Assembly (NCBI GenBank): GCA_002633005.1
Contig: NMRA01000323.1
Location: 443,997 to 507,996, forward strand
Length of the DNA: 64,000 nt
From: Phoronis australis
Taxonomy: Eukaryota > Phoronida > Phoronidae
Direction: 5' to 3'
Part shown: one piece after another, positions 12,401 through 22,720 of the stretch
Numbering within the stretch: the stretch's first letter is position 1
Layout of the letters: each line of letters opens with the position of its first letter
Made by a program: the position numbers and the translations under genes
The notes under the pieces: generated by a model
Databases searched by the model: none
What the model saw: the letters and a program-made list of their open reading frames with translations, nothing else
What the model was told of the DNA's origin: nothing

Positions 12401-15040
12401 TAAACAAAAATTTGAAATGGCTGAGAAAAAAAAAACTTAAATTTGCAATGGCTGAGAAAAACAAAATTTATACGGAAAACGGAACAACTTGGTCAACATA
12501 CATGGGATGGGCAGCTTTTGAGAAATTCGCTGCAATTGCAATTAAGTATTTCTCCACATCAAACACACACACAACTCACCGGCTTGCCTCACAAGTAATT
12601 CAACTTGATTCGAGCAGACAATCTGTAGCAGGAGGGGTGCAAAGCCAATGATCTTGTGCAACTGTAAAAGGGAGTAGACCCTCAAGTGAAGGTTAGGTTG
12701 CGCAAACCTAAAAAATAGCTTGACTGACAAGTCTCGACACTTCTGCAGTGCAGTGTAGGTAATTATAGCCACTATTCAAACAATTTGCAATTTTTTAGTG
12801 CTCTTACTTCTTAAAGGGGTAATAACCCCGCGTTCTAGCGAAGAAACTAAATTATCATTTAGACCATTTACCGCTATAAAATTAGCCTCATTAGTTCGTT
12901 ATTCATAGAGACCGTACTCTGCGAAATAGCACACTGTTAACAACAACCTGGCAGTTCTGTCCAAGGCCAAAACTCACACCTATTTCAACTCAGGAACAAT
13001 CTGAGACCTATTTCATAACAGAAAGCAGTCTAAGTAAAAAGTAGCGTTGGAGGGCAAGTTTAACTACCTAGCCGATGAGGTTTTATCAAGATGNGCAGCT
13101 TTTGAGAAATTCGCTGCAATTGCAATTAAGTATTTTTCCACATCAAACACACACACAACTCACCGGCTTGCCTCACAAGTAATTCAACTTGATTCGAGCA
13201 GACAATCTGTAGCAGGAGGGGTGCAAAGCCAATGATCTTGTGCAACTGTAAAAGAGAGTAGACCCTCAAGTGAAGGTTAGGTTGCGCAAACCTAAAAAAT
13301 AGCTTGACTGACAAGTCTCGACACTTCTGCAGTGCAGTGTAGGTAATTATAGCCACTATTCAAACAATTTGCAATTTTTTAGTGCTCTTACTTCTTAAAG
13401 GGGTAATAACCCCGCGTTCTAGCGAAGAAACTAAATTATCATTTAGACCATTTACCGCTATAAAATTAGCCTCATTAGTTCGTTATTCATAGAGACCGTA
13501 CTCTGCGAAATAGCACACTGTTAACAACAACCTGGCAGTTCTGTCCAAGGCCAAAACTCACACCTATTTCAACTCAGGAACAATCTGAGACCTATTTCAT
13601 AACAGAAAGCAGTCTAAGTAAAAAGTAGCGTTGGAGGGCAAGTTTAACTACCTAGCCGATGAGGTTTTATCAAGATGTCAGACGTGCATAGCTGGAACAG
13701 TGACGGAATCAGACTGTTAAGATACTAGATAATATATAGCAAGTCCAAAATATGGTCAGATTGTGATAAGATGATGGTCATTGTCTCCAGTTAGTCCCAG
13801 CGCAGTTGACGGCACTTCCAATACCCCTTAACGCTGGAAGCTTTTTACGTAAATTATGTTTCACCCTTGCTAAACCATCAGAGTTGCCTTGTTTCATACT
13901 AAGGCTCTTCCAAAGCCAGATTTCCCCTCTAAAAATATTTAAAATCCTTTGAATCTGCCTTCATCAGGCTCAAAAATTCCCTTTCCATGATAAATTTCGC
14001 CTCAACTTTAGAATCGCTTTTAATTCACACAGAACCTCCACTTAAAAAGGGTTCAGCTAGCATGAAAATTCTCTTTTTACAATTTCCAGCCAACATATCA
14101 GGTCTGACTCCAAACACAACTAAAAGTTCATCCTTATTTCAAAATCTGATATTCTGGAAGATTTCCAGGAACGTAAAACCAGAGAAATTCCCAATGTAAT
14201 CCTTCCATTTTGAATAATATTTGCGGCAATCACAATTTCTTTCCAAAAAGTTTAATTAACCACAAATTACATAATTAGTTTAGCGATTTTCTAATTCTGA
14301 CTTCTGGGATAACAATATCTACAACCCAGAATTCTTCACTCCATTCCAGAAGTGTTCAAATGCAGGGCATCAGAAGTACTCTGTCCCTAATGTTGCTGCT
14401 TGTTTTAGTTCATGCAAGCATTCTCGAGATGTTTAGAGCAGCCTAATGAGCATGCCTGTTGAATGATGTGAATGGTCCAGGCCCGATGAGACACCTTTGC
14501 CATCAATGTACTTGAAGAACTTGCTACAATCGCAGAAAAAAGGTCTCCATTTAAATTTTTCTCAGATTGACATTTGTTTGCGCTGTTCCAGAAGTGCCTG
14601 ATGGACAACCATATTGGATGGCATCATAGCAGTTGTATAACCCACTCTTTATTATAGTATCGTGTTAATTACGCGGCTGACAAGCGGGCCTGTGGCTGTG
14701 GTGAGTTATACGAAGACCCGGAAAGAAACGAATATTCACGATTTATATTCAACAATTATGATGAGGAAAACTAGTGATTTCCGGGACGCACAAAAAAACA
14801 GCCGCTCCCATTCCTTAAAACATCGCCTTATAACATTTTAATCATAATTTTGTGTACTTCTAAAGCGGTGCTACAGGGTTAACAGACTACACGCCAAACA
14901 TGCTTCGCATGCCACTTCGGCATGGACAATATGGCTGACGAACACGTTTTCCGAACCTCATTTAGTTTTTTCTCGGCTTCCACGCGATCATCAGGATTCA
15001 GCGTTCCTTTAAGAATTGTGACGATCGAATTGGCATCCAT
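500..15040 (-). CDS. IPO7: Importin-7/8 orthologue, 5' part of gene (coding exons 1-12, continues past left edge)
   Basis: Nuclear import receptor of the importin-beta family; relatives carry ribosomal proteins, histone H1 and activated SMAD/ERK through nuclear pores. Coding exons, in transcript order: 15040-14957, 12661-12580, 11351-11195, 10939-10781, 9285-9129, 8133-8044, 6824-6730, 5782-5712, 4351-4249, 3302-3157, 1363-1170, 589-500. They total 1428 bp (476 codons), and every junction keeps frame with GT-AG borders. The start [16 protein letters not shown] matches the family start. Landmarks are [73 protein letters not shown] and KKIYKDQ, all in family order; the importin-beta N-terminal domain lies near residues 22-100. 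Donors after exons 1 and 4 are weak (GTTCGG, GTGGGT). No vertebrate-like next exon is visible in 1-499, so roughly the C-terminal half is outside the window. Invertebrates usually have one gene for the vertebrate IPO7/IPO8 pair (moleskin in fly). Confidence 0.95.
895..1075. repeat. Intronic repeat with YY1-like and CCAAT-like words, copy 1
   Basis: This intron sequence is closely similar to 7375-7555 in another intron of the same gene. It holds AAAATGGCGGC at 985-995, a good match to the YY1 site, and GATTGG at 1030-1035. The shared stretch begins near AGCTCCGC and ends near CTGTCACTCAAAATC. No open frame of interest is present. It is either a dispersed element or a duplicated promoter-like module. 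Confidence 0.6.
1935..3010. repeat. Dispersed repeat with internal degenerate tandem units, copy 1
   Basis: Positions 1935-2107 resemble 60209-60378 (shared words include GATCAGGTCTTTG, CCCATGTAATGC and GGAGGTTTCAA), and 2905-3000 resembles 60525-60630 in the same order, so both loci appear to be copies of one element. The middle of this copy contains degenerate repeats starting near 2219, 2344 and 2670, each built around ATGGNCANTAGATG followed by ATATGTC. ORFs called inside it have no recognisable protein. Class unknown. Confidence 0.55.
3960..4189. mobile_element. Small inverted-repeat element (CAGGGCTTGGAAT family), copy 1
   Basis: It begins CAGGGCTTGGAATG and ends in a decayed inverse of that sequence (GAAAATTTCAAGC). 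The body is A/G-rich and matches 8610-8799 along its length. No transposase. The CAGGG ends are of the sort seen in hAT elements; no clean target duplication was seen. It sits in intron 9 of the importin gene. Confidence 0.6.
5049..5271 (-). mobile_element. tRNA-derived SINE, copy 1
   Basis: Read on the minus strand, the element starts with a tRNA-like head at 5271: a box-A-like word (TGGCCTAGTGG) followed by a decayed box-B-like region. The whole 223 bp aligns with 24997-25221, where box B is better kept. The 3' end lies near 5049 in an A/T-rich tract. It is an intronic insertion in the importin gene. Confidence 0.7.
6617..6653. repeat. (GT)n microsatellite
   Basis: Interrupted GT/CG dinucleotide run in intron 7 of the importin gene. 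Confidence 0.95.
7375..7555. repeat. Intronic repeat with YY1-like word and 13-bp perfect stem, copy 2
   Basis: This is the second copy of the 895-1075 sequence. Here the stem ACCCGACAAACAA (7427-7439) pairs perfectly with 7462-7474 around a 22-base loop, and AAAATGGCGGC follows at once at 7475-7485. In copy 1 the left arm has decayed. It lies in intron 6 of the importin gene. Confidence 0.6.
8610..8799. mobile_element. Small inverted-repeat element (CAGGGCTTGGAAT family), copy 2
   Basis: Begins CAAGGCTTGGGATGA and ends CTCCAAGCCCTT, imperfect inverses of each other. The body aligns with 3960-4189. No coding capacity. Intron 5 of the importin gene. Confidence 0.6.
9905..9956. repeat. (CA)n-type microsatellite
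   Basis: Interrupted CA/CG tract, starting with GTACGC words and continuing as CACACACAC, in intron 4 of the importin gene. Confidence 0.9.
10054..10540. mobile_element. Small inverted-repeat element (CAGGGCTTGGAAT family), longest copy
   Basis: 487 bp with a perfect 13-bp terminal inverted repeat: CAGGGCTTGGAAT at the left, its complement ending at 10540. The right end is rich in CCGCGG/GCGGAAA words, often seen next to such termini in hAT-like elements. It carries no transposase. Flanking 8-mers do not match, so no target duplication is claimed. Confidence 0.7.
10933..11075 (-). repeat. Three tandem copies of the exon 4 splice-acceptor junction
   Basis: Units start at 10933, 10980 and 11028 (periods 47 and 48). 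Each holds, on the minus strand, CCCCTTGCAG followed by TRTGCAG, which is the exon 4 acceptor and the first exon bases of the importin gene. The true acceptor is in the first unit (exon begins at 10939). Acceptor-like sites in units 2 and 3 would add in-frame TGA or TAA codons if used. Confidence 0.9.
12511..13677. repeat. 583-bp direct duplication split by one n, containing importin exon 2
   Basis: 12511-13093 and 13095-13677 are nearly identical: I see two differences, near 12552/13136 and 12671/13255. A single n at 13094 separates them. The break falls at a contig-join character and divergence is tiny, so unmerged overlapping contig ends or alleles are the likeliest cause, rather than a true tandem duplication. 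Confidence 0.9.
13164..13245 (-). other. Second copy of importin exon 2
   Basis: This 82-bp copy encodes the same residues as 12580-12661 ([15 protein letters not shown] through VELLVRQAG), with intact acceptor and donor. Since 82 is not a multiple of 3, using both copies would break the frame, so a transcript can hold only one. Probably an assembly duplicate. Confidence 0.85.
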
Positions 15041-15284
15041 TGTCCACAAAAACTGTTTACTGTTTCAGTCAACTTTGCCTTTTATCCAACTTCTTCACCG
15101 ACCCCAAGTCATCAGACATCGGCCTCTCGCGCCAAATGAACCGGTATTGCGCATGTGCGAGCTTTACACTTGTCGCACTGTGACTCATGAAACAACACCA
15201 ACACCACAAGTAGGAGCCCGTGTGCCTTATATGTGTCGGGTCGGAGCGTTATACACTGTAGATCTCTGACGTGAACCCAATTAA

Positions 15285-15592
15285 CTATATATATCTAATT
15301 GGGTGAACCAATGCTCCGTTCAAAACATTTTATTAACAATGTAATCAAAGATTTTTTATTCGTAAAAATAGATGTTTTTGCAGGGAAATGAGCGTTGCCG
15401 CGGCGGCACCAACTAACAAAAAGATTACAGTGTCGAGGAAATGACAAACAATGAGTTATGTAATATTATATCTCATTGGGCGAACCAATGCTCCGCTTAA
15501 AATATTCCATTGGGATAGTGATAAAAAATGTTTCATTCTCAAAAAGCCAAATGTTTTTACAGGAAAATGAGCGACGTACCAAACAAAAAGAT
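15285..15592. repeat. Tandem duplication upstream of the importin start codon
   Basis: Two diverged units with period 177 (GAACCAATGCTCCG at 15305 and at 15482) both run on to an AAATGAGCG word about 85 bases later. They lie 250-550 bp upstream of the ATG at 15040, so they may fall in the importin promoter. Each unit contains CCAAT. Confidence 0.75.
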
Positions 15593-16560
15593 GCCAATGA
15601 GAAAAAAACAGAACATTTTTTAATGTTGTACTAGGCCTACTAGCCTAGGTCAGACTCGTATTTCAGACCTCAGTAGGCCTATCCGACTGAGATCGCGGAG
15701 TCTCGGAGGGGCATCACCGGGTGAGCGGCAGCAGTGGGGCCGTATAGATGTAACACCCGGAAGCGCGCGGGGCNCACTGCGGGCATCAATCGTAGGCAAC
15801 TGCCTTTGATAGGCCTGGAACCGAGGGAGGCAATCAAAGAAAGGAAAGGCAAAAATATGGAGAATAGAGAAAATTACAGTCATGAGTCACTTTGCTTGAC
15901 TTTTTCGCAGCATGGATTAATTCTCGTGACTCCACTGAGTGACTAAAACTCGGCAATCTGTGTATTCGAAAAAGTGAAGGAAATTTGTCAGGGCTACAAC
16001 TTTTGCAGATCATCGTGTACCGAATCCAAGGGACTTCCTGCCCCAAGACAGTTTTAGGGAATGCGAAAGTGCATTCAGTCTTCAGAGACACCCTGGCAAG
16101 ACTAGAGGTGTCATTAATTTTCACGGCTTTTTTCGTATTTTGTTGATCACTTCGGATCAGTGACAGTATGGATAACAAATTGCTGCTACTCAGTGATGCT
16201 GGCACTCGTTTTTGGAAATTATATAGATCATTTTAACATCTTCACAATAAGGCCCACAAATGGTATAAGAGCTAGGTTGCCAATATTTGGCGAAAGTCGC
16301 GTGTCGAAAATGAAAGCGGTGTACACACTAGGTCAATTTCATTTCTTAAATCGTTTTGACAGATCTCGATTTTTCGTAAAATATTACTGTCTTATTCGTC
16401 GATAAAATGCTTTCCGTGGGAGGTAACTACCAAACTGGAGTGCGAAGACTCCATAAAATGTGTATGATTACACACTTGATTCTACTGGAGTGCAAACATT
16501 AAGAAATTTCCACTATCGTGATCTAATCTCGAATCACGCTCGATTACTCAATGACTACAG
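15593..16560. other. No gene recognised
   Basis: Contains TAGGCCTA-type words, a GC-rich patch with a single n at 15774, and no protein, RNA or repeat that I can name. Short ORFs here resemble nothing known. Confidence 0.5.
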
Positions 16561-17175
16561 CAGTGGCGGACCTAGGATATCACAAGGGGGGGGGGCCCAA
16601 CATTTTGTCCGGCTGGAAGCATTTGCGCAAACTGAAGCACGATTGTAGATGCGCATAGGGGTTTGCCCCCCTCCCGCCTAGGAAATTTTTCTGTTTTTAC
16701 CTCTTAAAATCAAGCATTTTCCTTGATTCCTGAAGTATTATCCAAGAAAAAAAGACAAAAAAAAAAGAAAAAACACGGAGAACGTATCAAACAGGAAAAA
16801 AGTGCAGGACCATCAAAGACTCGAATTCACGACCTGGCGCTTAGAGCACACGTACGTTACCACTACACCACCACGATTTAATTACAACTATCACACTAAA
16901 AGACTTACTTGTTTATGGGCCACAGCGTTTGCGCGCGAAACCTACTTCTTTTTGTAATGCTTATTACACGTTTTATATTTTGTGCCATCAATTCTTAACA
17001 AATTTGTCGTATTTGAAATAGTCTTCAAATGCCCAAAAGACCAAATCCATTTTTCGAGTTGGCAATAATGACGGGATTGCTTTGGAAACCTCTTAAGATA
17101 AGGTTTGACAAAGAGGGTATTGCGAGTTTCTGAGTGATTCAATAAGGCTTCTGGGCCCCCCTAAATCCGCCTATG
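16561..17175. mobile_element. CAGTGGCGGATC-family element with 5-bp target duplication TACAG
   Basis: Left end CAGTGGCGGACCTAGGATAT, right end CTAAATCCGCCTATG, flanked by TACAG at 16556-16560 and 17176-17180. It is longer (615 bp) than the 300-bp members at 43867 and 63036 because of an interior that includes a tRNA-like sequence at 16806-16878. No transposase ORF. Confidence 0.75.
16806..16878 (-). tRNA. tRNA-like sequence (SINE head or tRNA pseudogene)
   Basis: On the minus strand, box A reads TGGTGTAGTGGTAACG and box B lies in GTGAATTCGAGTC, correctly ordered and spaced. Box B departs from GGTTCGANTCC, and the acceptor stem is not convincing. It is best read as a Pol III promoter-bearing pseudogene or SINE head inside the surrounding element, not a working tRNA. 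Confidence 0.55.
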
Positions 17176-17196
17176 TACAGTAAAGCACTGTGGTTA

Positions 17197-17441
17197 CAAT
17201 GACGGATCTAGGATACGATAAGGGGGGCCCGAGATGTTGCCTTGGGAAATTGGGGGCAAATCGCGACTGTATGTGCACAGGCGGCCCGAAAGTTACAGGG
17301 GTATGAGGACCTTCTGTTCAGAAAATCTATCGGTGGACTAAAATAAAACGGGAATACGATTCTGCCGTGGTCTGGGGTCTGACACCCCCATCCCCCTCAT
17401 CCGCTGCCGGTCCTATCTTAGTTAGTGCAGTTCAATATTTC
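17197..17441. mobile_element. CAGTGGCGGATC-family element, truncated by the assembly gap
   Basis: Starts CAATGACGGATCTAGGATA and matches the bodies of the 300-bp copies at 43867 and 63036 until the run of N begins. Confidence 0.7.
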
Positions 17442-17793
17442 NNNNNNNNNNNNNNNNNNNNNNNNNNNNNNNNNNNNNNNNNNNNNNNNNNNNNNNNNNN
17501 NNNNNNNNNNNNNNNNNNNNNNNNNNNNNNNNNNNNNNNNNNNNNNNNNNNNNNNNNNNNNNNNNNNNNNNNNNNNNNNNNNNNNNNNNNNNNNNNNNNN
17601 NNNNNNNNNNNNNNNNNNNNNNNNNNNNNNNNNNNNNNNNNNNNNNNNNNNNNNNNNNNNNNNNNNNNNNNNNNNNNNNNNNNNNNNNNNNNNNNNNNNN
17701 NNNNNNNNNNNNNNNNNNNNNNNNNNNNNNNNNNNNNNNNNNNNNNNNNNNNNNNNNNNNNNNNNNNNNNNNNNNNNNNNNNNNNNNNNNNNN
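17442..17793. other. Assembly gap (352 N)
   Basis: Unsequenced. ORFs running through it are artefacts. Confidence 1.
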
Positions 17794-17981
17794 GGAATCA
17801 AGGAAAATGCTTGATTTTTAGAGGTAAAAACAGAAAAAATTCCTGAGCGGGAGGGGGCCCCCCTCCCGACCTCCCCCCATTCGGTGCTATGCGCATCTAC
17901 AATCGTGGTTCAGTTTGCGCAAATGCTTCCAGCCGGACAAAATGTTGGCCCCCCCCTTGTCATATCCTAGATCCGCCACTG
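17794..17981. mobile_element. Right end of a CAGTGGCGGATC-family element, inverted relative to 16561
   Basis: Its reverse complement matches 16561-16740 almost throughout (ACATTTTGTCCGGCTGG, GCATTTGCGCAAACTG, AAGCATTTTCCTTGATTCC) and ends CCGCCACTG at 17981. Its left end is in the gap. Confidence 0.8.
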
Positions 17982-18105
17982 AATGACAGCACTTAAGTTA
18001 TTGCTTATTCACCCGCTAGTTTCCAAATGATCAGAAATTTCAATTCCTTGTTCGGATAGTGCACATTCTGAGATTACCTACTAGCATCTAGTACTTTTAT
18101 TAGTA

Positions 18106-18476
18106 ATAAAGGATATCAAACCCGATGTTGTCCTATTAACAGATATTAAAAAGATATTCCCATCCAATTCCCTGAAACAAAATAATGTTGTTTTACCCTC
18201 GACAACCCTCAAAGGTTTGGAGGAAAACTTGAGAATTCCTTTCGAAGTCTACAAAACGGGCAAGTGTGACCAACGCTTTTAGCGATTGCAAGGTCATCGA
18301 CGAGAAAGACCACCCACCAAGAATCATAACACCCAATCTGTGACATACCTATAGGGAGTATTACATTTTTAGTTGAAATGTTTTCATGGTTCAAGCCATG
18401 GGTCCAATCACGCATTTACTGGTAACAGAACGAGGACTGTCTGAATTCATCTTAACAGGGTTTAGTATCCCTTTAA
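18106..18476. mobile_element. Inverted-repeat element ending AAAGGGATACTAAACCC, copy 1
   Basis: Left AAAGGATATCAAACCC and right GGGTTTAGTATCCCTTT are imperfect inverses. The interior aligns with 55592-56093 (shared CCACCCACCAAG, AAGCGTGACC-like word). No ORF of note. Confidence 0.6.
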
Positions 18477-18581
18477 ATGTCTTTACCAACACTGTTTGAA
18501 CTGTTTAACTGGAACTTGGATTGGAAAGGAAACTCCAAGAGAAACTACAACAGGACTACCTTACAATATAAAACTGTACAC

Positions 18582-21174
18582 TTTATTAAATTCTTAACAG
18601 CTAACAACACTAGAGCACTGACATGTGTAGGCAAGCAAAATAGTCAAATCCACTACCCATTTCACCACAAATGCAAAACAGTTCAGAACGCATGCCCTGT
18701 ATATTAAGTACCAAATTGCATAATCAACACATTGGAAAATACTGATGCAGTAGTATTGCTCCATGCATAGAACCCTACGACCATCCAACAAGTTTCACAT
18801 CTTAAAGGACATCAAGGACACACAGTCTAACAGGAATGGTGTCGAAACTGGAGGTGATTTCCCTTCAAAAAGGGATAACCTCGAATGAAGTGATTTCCCA
18901 TAGTAAGTTACCCCGGAATGCTCGGACCTCGCCGATTTTAACATTCGCAGAATAATGTCAAATGGCAACAGGTGAAAAGTGGACCAGCAACAAGCCTGTG
19001 GTAAAATCACATACATTAGTTGTGTTATGAGAAACACAGGCAGTGTGAAATCAATACAAAGTGTGAAAATGGAAAAAGCAATGAGGAGTTAATACTTGCT
19101 TATTTTGCATTTAGCTATAAGTAGCTTTGCATTTCTAACTGTAGCACCTAGTGAATAGAATACACTGTAGCGAGAACAAAACCTGACAAAAATATGCATC
19201 CAGAATACAAAGCAATGAACATACAGTACAGTACAAAAGTAATCAGAAAAAATACTGTTTCCAGCCATAACAGCCAAATCTGTCAACAGCAAAAATACTA
19301 GTTATAACTATTAGGGCAGCATAATAGTAATTACAGAGTGGCTTAGCCACGTTACTAAGTCTCCTGTTCATTCCCCTTCAGTCTCGGTCATCAGGGGAGA
19401 CTACTCTGACTATGAATTCGACTTCTACCAAGCCTTCGTGACGTGGAACGTGGAATTCCATGTTATTTCATCTGAATACTTATGGCTTCTACTGTATACA
19501 CCATTCAAATACTCAGGGTAAAAAAAATCTCAACACTTCCGACACTGTGACGGAATTTGCAAGGTAATCTGAAGCAAATACCCAACAGCTCCCTGTACTA
19601 TCAGGTAAGCAGTGACTTTCTTTGTCTCACCCTGGAAGCAGTCAATATTTGTACACAAAGCTGTACTTAAATCACCTATTACAAAAGTGTCACCTAGCTA
19701 GATTTAACAGGTTACTCAATGCCAACCACTGCAGACATACTTGTGAATATAGATTACATTACCAAGACACAAACCCCTCTCTAAGATCCGGTCTTGGCTA
19801 ACCAATCCAATACACTGAGGTATGATCCACGTAAAAAATTACCAAATGGACCTAACATACAAGTAGGTCAAATTTTACCAGTCCTATGACCACCAATCTA
19901 CTTGTGAATCAATCTGAAGGTTGACCAATCACACAACATGAAATTTACTCGTTGCAGCACACTATTTATTAATTTTTTCGAAATCCGGTCCGGGAATGAA
20001 TTTCCTTTTTGAAAAAAAAACATCCAATAGAGTGACAGATAACATTGTGAACCTTCAGTAACACACCACCAATAAAGAAACGAGTACCCCCCCCCNGGAA
20101 CATAACCCTCCCAACTTTTTGTCACCACACTTTCACCTACTTCACAAAATAGACAAACTTGTAACTACTTAACAAATTCCACAAATTCCACTACATTTAC
20201 GTCTTCTGACCCAGCAACAACATAACAATGAGGCTGAGTTTAAACACTAAGCTAGTTCACATTAATTGTTTTGCCTTGATAATTTCTTATTAAAGCTGTT
20301 AGACTAGGCTAAAATTTATATGGAATAAAATTATTAAGAAACCATACAAGTACTACATGCCAAACATATTGCATCCGATGAAAATCATATTTAAACTTCA
20401 CAGCAACAAACCCTTTTACAATTCCTAAACCGCAAAGCCAATGCAAAAGGTTAATTTTTGGCCCAACACCAGGCAATAAGCTGGATAGCAAAACTAATTT
20501 TAATCTGATACATTCGCAGCGCAATCAGAGAAGAACAAATAAGATGGGATAAAACTAAAATACTTTTTTAGGTAAATAAATGACATTCTTATTACTTTAA
20601 GTAACGTTTAAAGTTAAATTGAGTGGTAAACCAGAAGGGCAAAAATGGCTAACTTTAAACTGAGATAAAATAAGCATAAAATCCCACAATGACCCAGCAG
20701 CTCCATTCCAAACACAGCACAATAACAAGCACTTGCCTCGTTATCAACAATACCTTGCTTGAAAGGAGGTGTCCCACGGCAATAATCCTATTCCTAAATC
20801 AGCACTCAATGTAACTTTAAACACACATCCTGTAATTAAAACCTTCTTATCTTCACCAATGACTTAGAGACCTCAAATCATGAACACAAGAGGTGATGCG
20901 ATATAGGGGCAGCACAGAGCATTAATAAATAAAATATACTATAAAATCTGGTAACAGTAAATTTTCTATCAAACACTACACACAATATAAAACAACATAC
21001 TAAGCCTCAAATAAAAAACCTAATCAAAACAACACAACGATAAAATTCTCAGCAACATATTTGGTCCATTTGATTATCAGCAAAGCAATTACCACTGGAA
21101 TGGAACAAGGGAACTGTTGAAATCCTGAGAACTTTCGTAAGGATAGAGCGTTAAATTTCAAGCAGACTGAAGTA
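18582..21174 (-). other. Candidate long 3' UTR of the BTG3/4-like gene
   Basis: AT-rich sequence without another gene downstream of the BTG stop codon. AATAAA signals on the minus strand occur near 19967 and 18585. Transcript extent is inferred only from these signals. A single n lies at 20096 beside a C run. Confidence 0.4.
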
Positions 21175-22248
21175 TCAGGCCTTTGCCTCGACCGCTTCAC
21201 TGCCTGTTTTGGCCACCCAATGAAAACGGTCAGTATTTGGAGTGAATTTCCTTTGAGGGTGGAATTGCTTAGCTCTGTGATGTGTGTTTTGGCGTGACTT
21301 GACATACTTTGGCCAATATGTTGGTGAATGGTGTTTGCTTTTTGTTGAATACTCAAAGTTGCTGCTATCATTGCCACAAGAATTACTGCTACTACTACTG
21401 CAACTATCAGAGGGAGACTTGGTTCGCAGACGGCTCATTAACTTGTTGCGGGCTTCATTCTGTTTCTTGATGAGGCTGTCGATGTTGATGGAGTTGGCGT
21501 TGTTTTCTGCAACCTCTTTATTGAAACTGGCTATTGAAAAGTGAGAGCCAATCGTCTCACCAAACCTAGAAAACCGAAGAATGAATACGGTACTAAACTG
21601 TAGTTCAAAAATGGCTTACCAGACATCGCTGTCCCAAATAATCTGAATTTGATTTCATGACGTTGAATAAGGAAAAAGTTGGAGACAAGGTTCATAATGA
21701 AAAGTGGTCTCAGTCAAAATTTGTTTCTTTGAAAGGTGATTCTATAGCTGATTGAATAGTAATTACTCCACAAAAATGAATTCATCTCAATTCTTATAGA
21801 TATCAACACAAATCAAGAATCATCGAAAAAACACCCTGTATAAAGTTTGTTGCTGAAAATAACACTCGTCAATAGATCGAAAAGAGTTACTTAAGGTTTT
21901 GGTATCAGTTTCATGAAATAACTTCCAGCTCACTAACCTGCACGTGACCTCTAAGGGGTCAACCCATAGTGTCAACTCAACTGGCAGTCTTAGGTCACCA
22001 TACTTCATACCAGAGTCTATGGCAGCTTGTTCCAACATCGGGTCAATAGAGTCATTTTCATTAACGCGAATGCATCGGTAACCTTGACCCTTCATTGGCT
22101 CGTTTTCATACCAGTGATTTTTGTACTTTTCCAACATGAGTAAGGACAGTTTGTCTGAAAACTTTTTGATTTGCTCGGATGTCATGTCGGTCTGACCCTT
22201 GACAAGTCGGGTTATAAACACAACTGCTGCAGCGATTTCCTCTCGCAT
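21175..22248 (-). CDS. BTG3: BTG/Tob family antiproliferative protein, BTG3/BTG4 type
   Basis: BTG proteins bind the CAF1/CNOT7 deadenylase of CCR4-NOT and restrain proliferation. CDS exons 22248-21938 (103 codons plus 2 bases) and 21565-21175 join as TGC|AG|G TTT to give 233 residues, close to vertebrate BTG3 (252). The start MREEIAAAVVFITRLV aligns with the vertebrate start. Box A is KYKNHWYENEP then KGQGYRCIRVN (about residues 41-63). Box B is LPVELTLWVDPLEV (about 89-101). KYKNHWY, RVN and CRFGE favour BTG3/4 over BTG1/2 or Tob. The tail has a Ser/Asn run and ends with a basic DRFHWVAKT stretch. The exon reaches upstream to an acceptor at 22287, giving 39 bp of 5' UTR. BTG4 is the alternative within the subfamily. 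Confidence 0.92.
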
Positions 22249-22599
22249 TTTGACACAATGGCTGGCGTTCCAGAATGATCCAAGATCCTGTAGAGAGAAA
22301 AGGTACTCTTCAATTATACTGTACTCAGTTTTCAAAAGGTAGGGACAGGAGTCCAACAAGTGTATAACAATCACCTGGTCTGTATCGGTAGTTGCTGGAC
22401 CCGAGTTCGGCGAATGATATGGCTAATTTAGTAAAATGGAAATTAATCCAATTTTTTTTGTATGTTACTAGTAATCATCGAAATGGATCATTAGTTTTGA
22501 TCCTGGTACACAAAAATCTGCAAACTGGTAAGTAATTGTATTATCTATCAACACGAATCACAGATCAGATTTTTTTCAGGCACTTTGCTTTAAGGTTAC

Positions 22600-22720
22600 A
22601 TAGAACTCTCGAAAAATGGCCAACTTTGGCAAACTTCGGAATATTACATCTCACAAATGGCTGATCGGATTCATACGAAACTTTCAGATCAATGCTTTAT
22701 GTATTGTTCTCCAAAACAGT
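22600..22720. repeat. Dispersed repeat shared with 42100-42210
   Basis: Both loci share the order TTTGG, GGAATAT, ATGGCTGAT or ACGGCTGAT, GGATTC and TACGAAAC. Class unknown. Here it lies in the BTG 5' intron. Confidence 0.5.

Noticed and set aside
17367-17846. Long ORFs across the N run
   Set aside because: Translated from N characters; no sequence is present.
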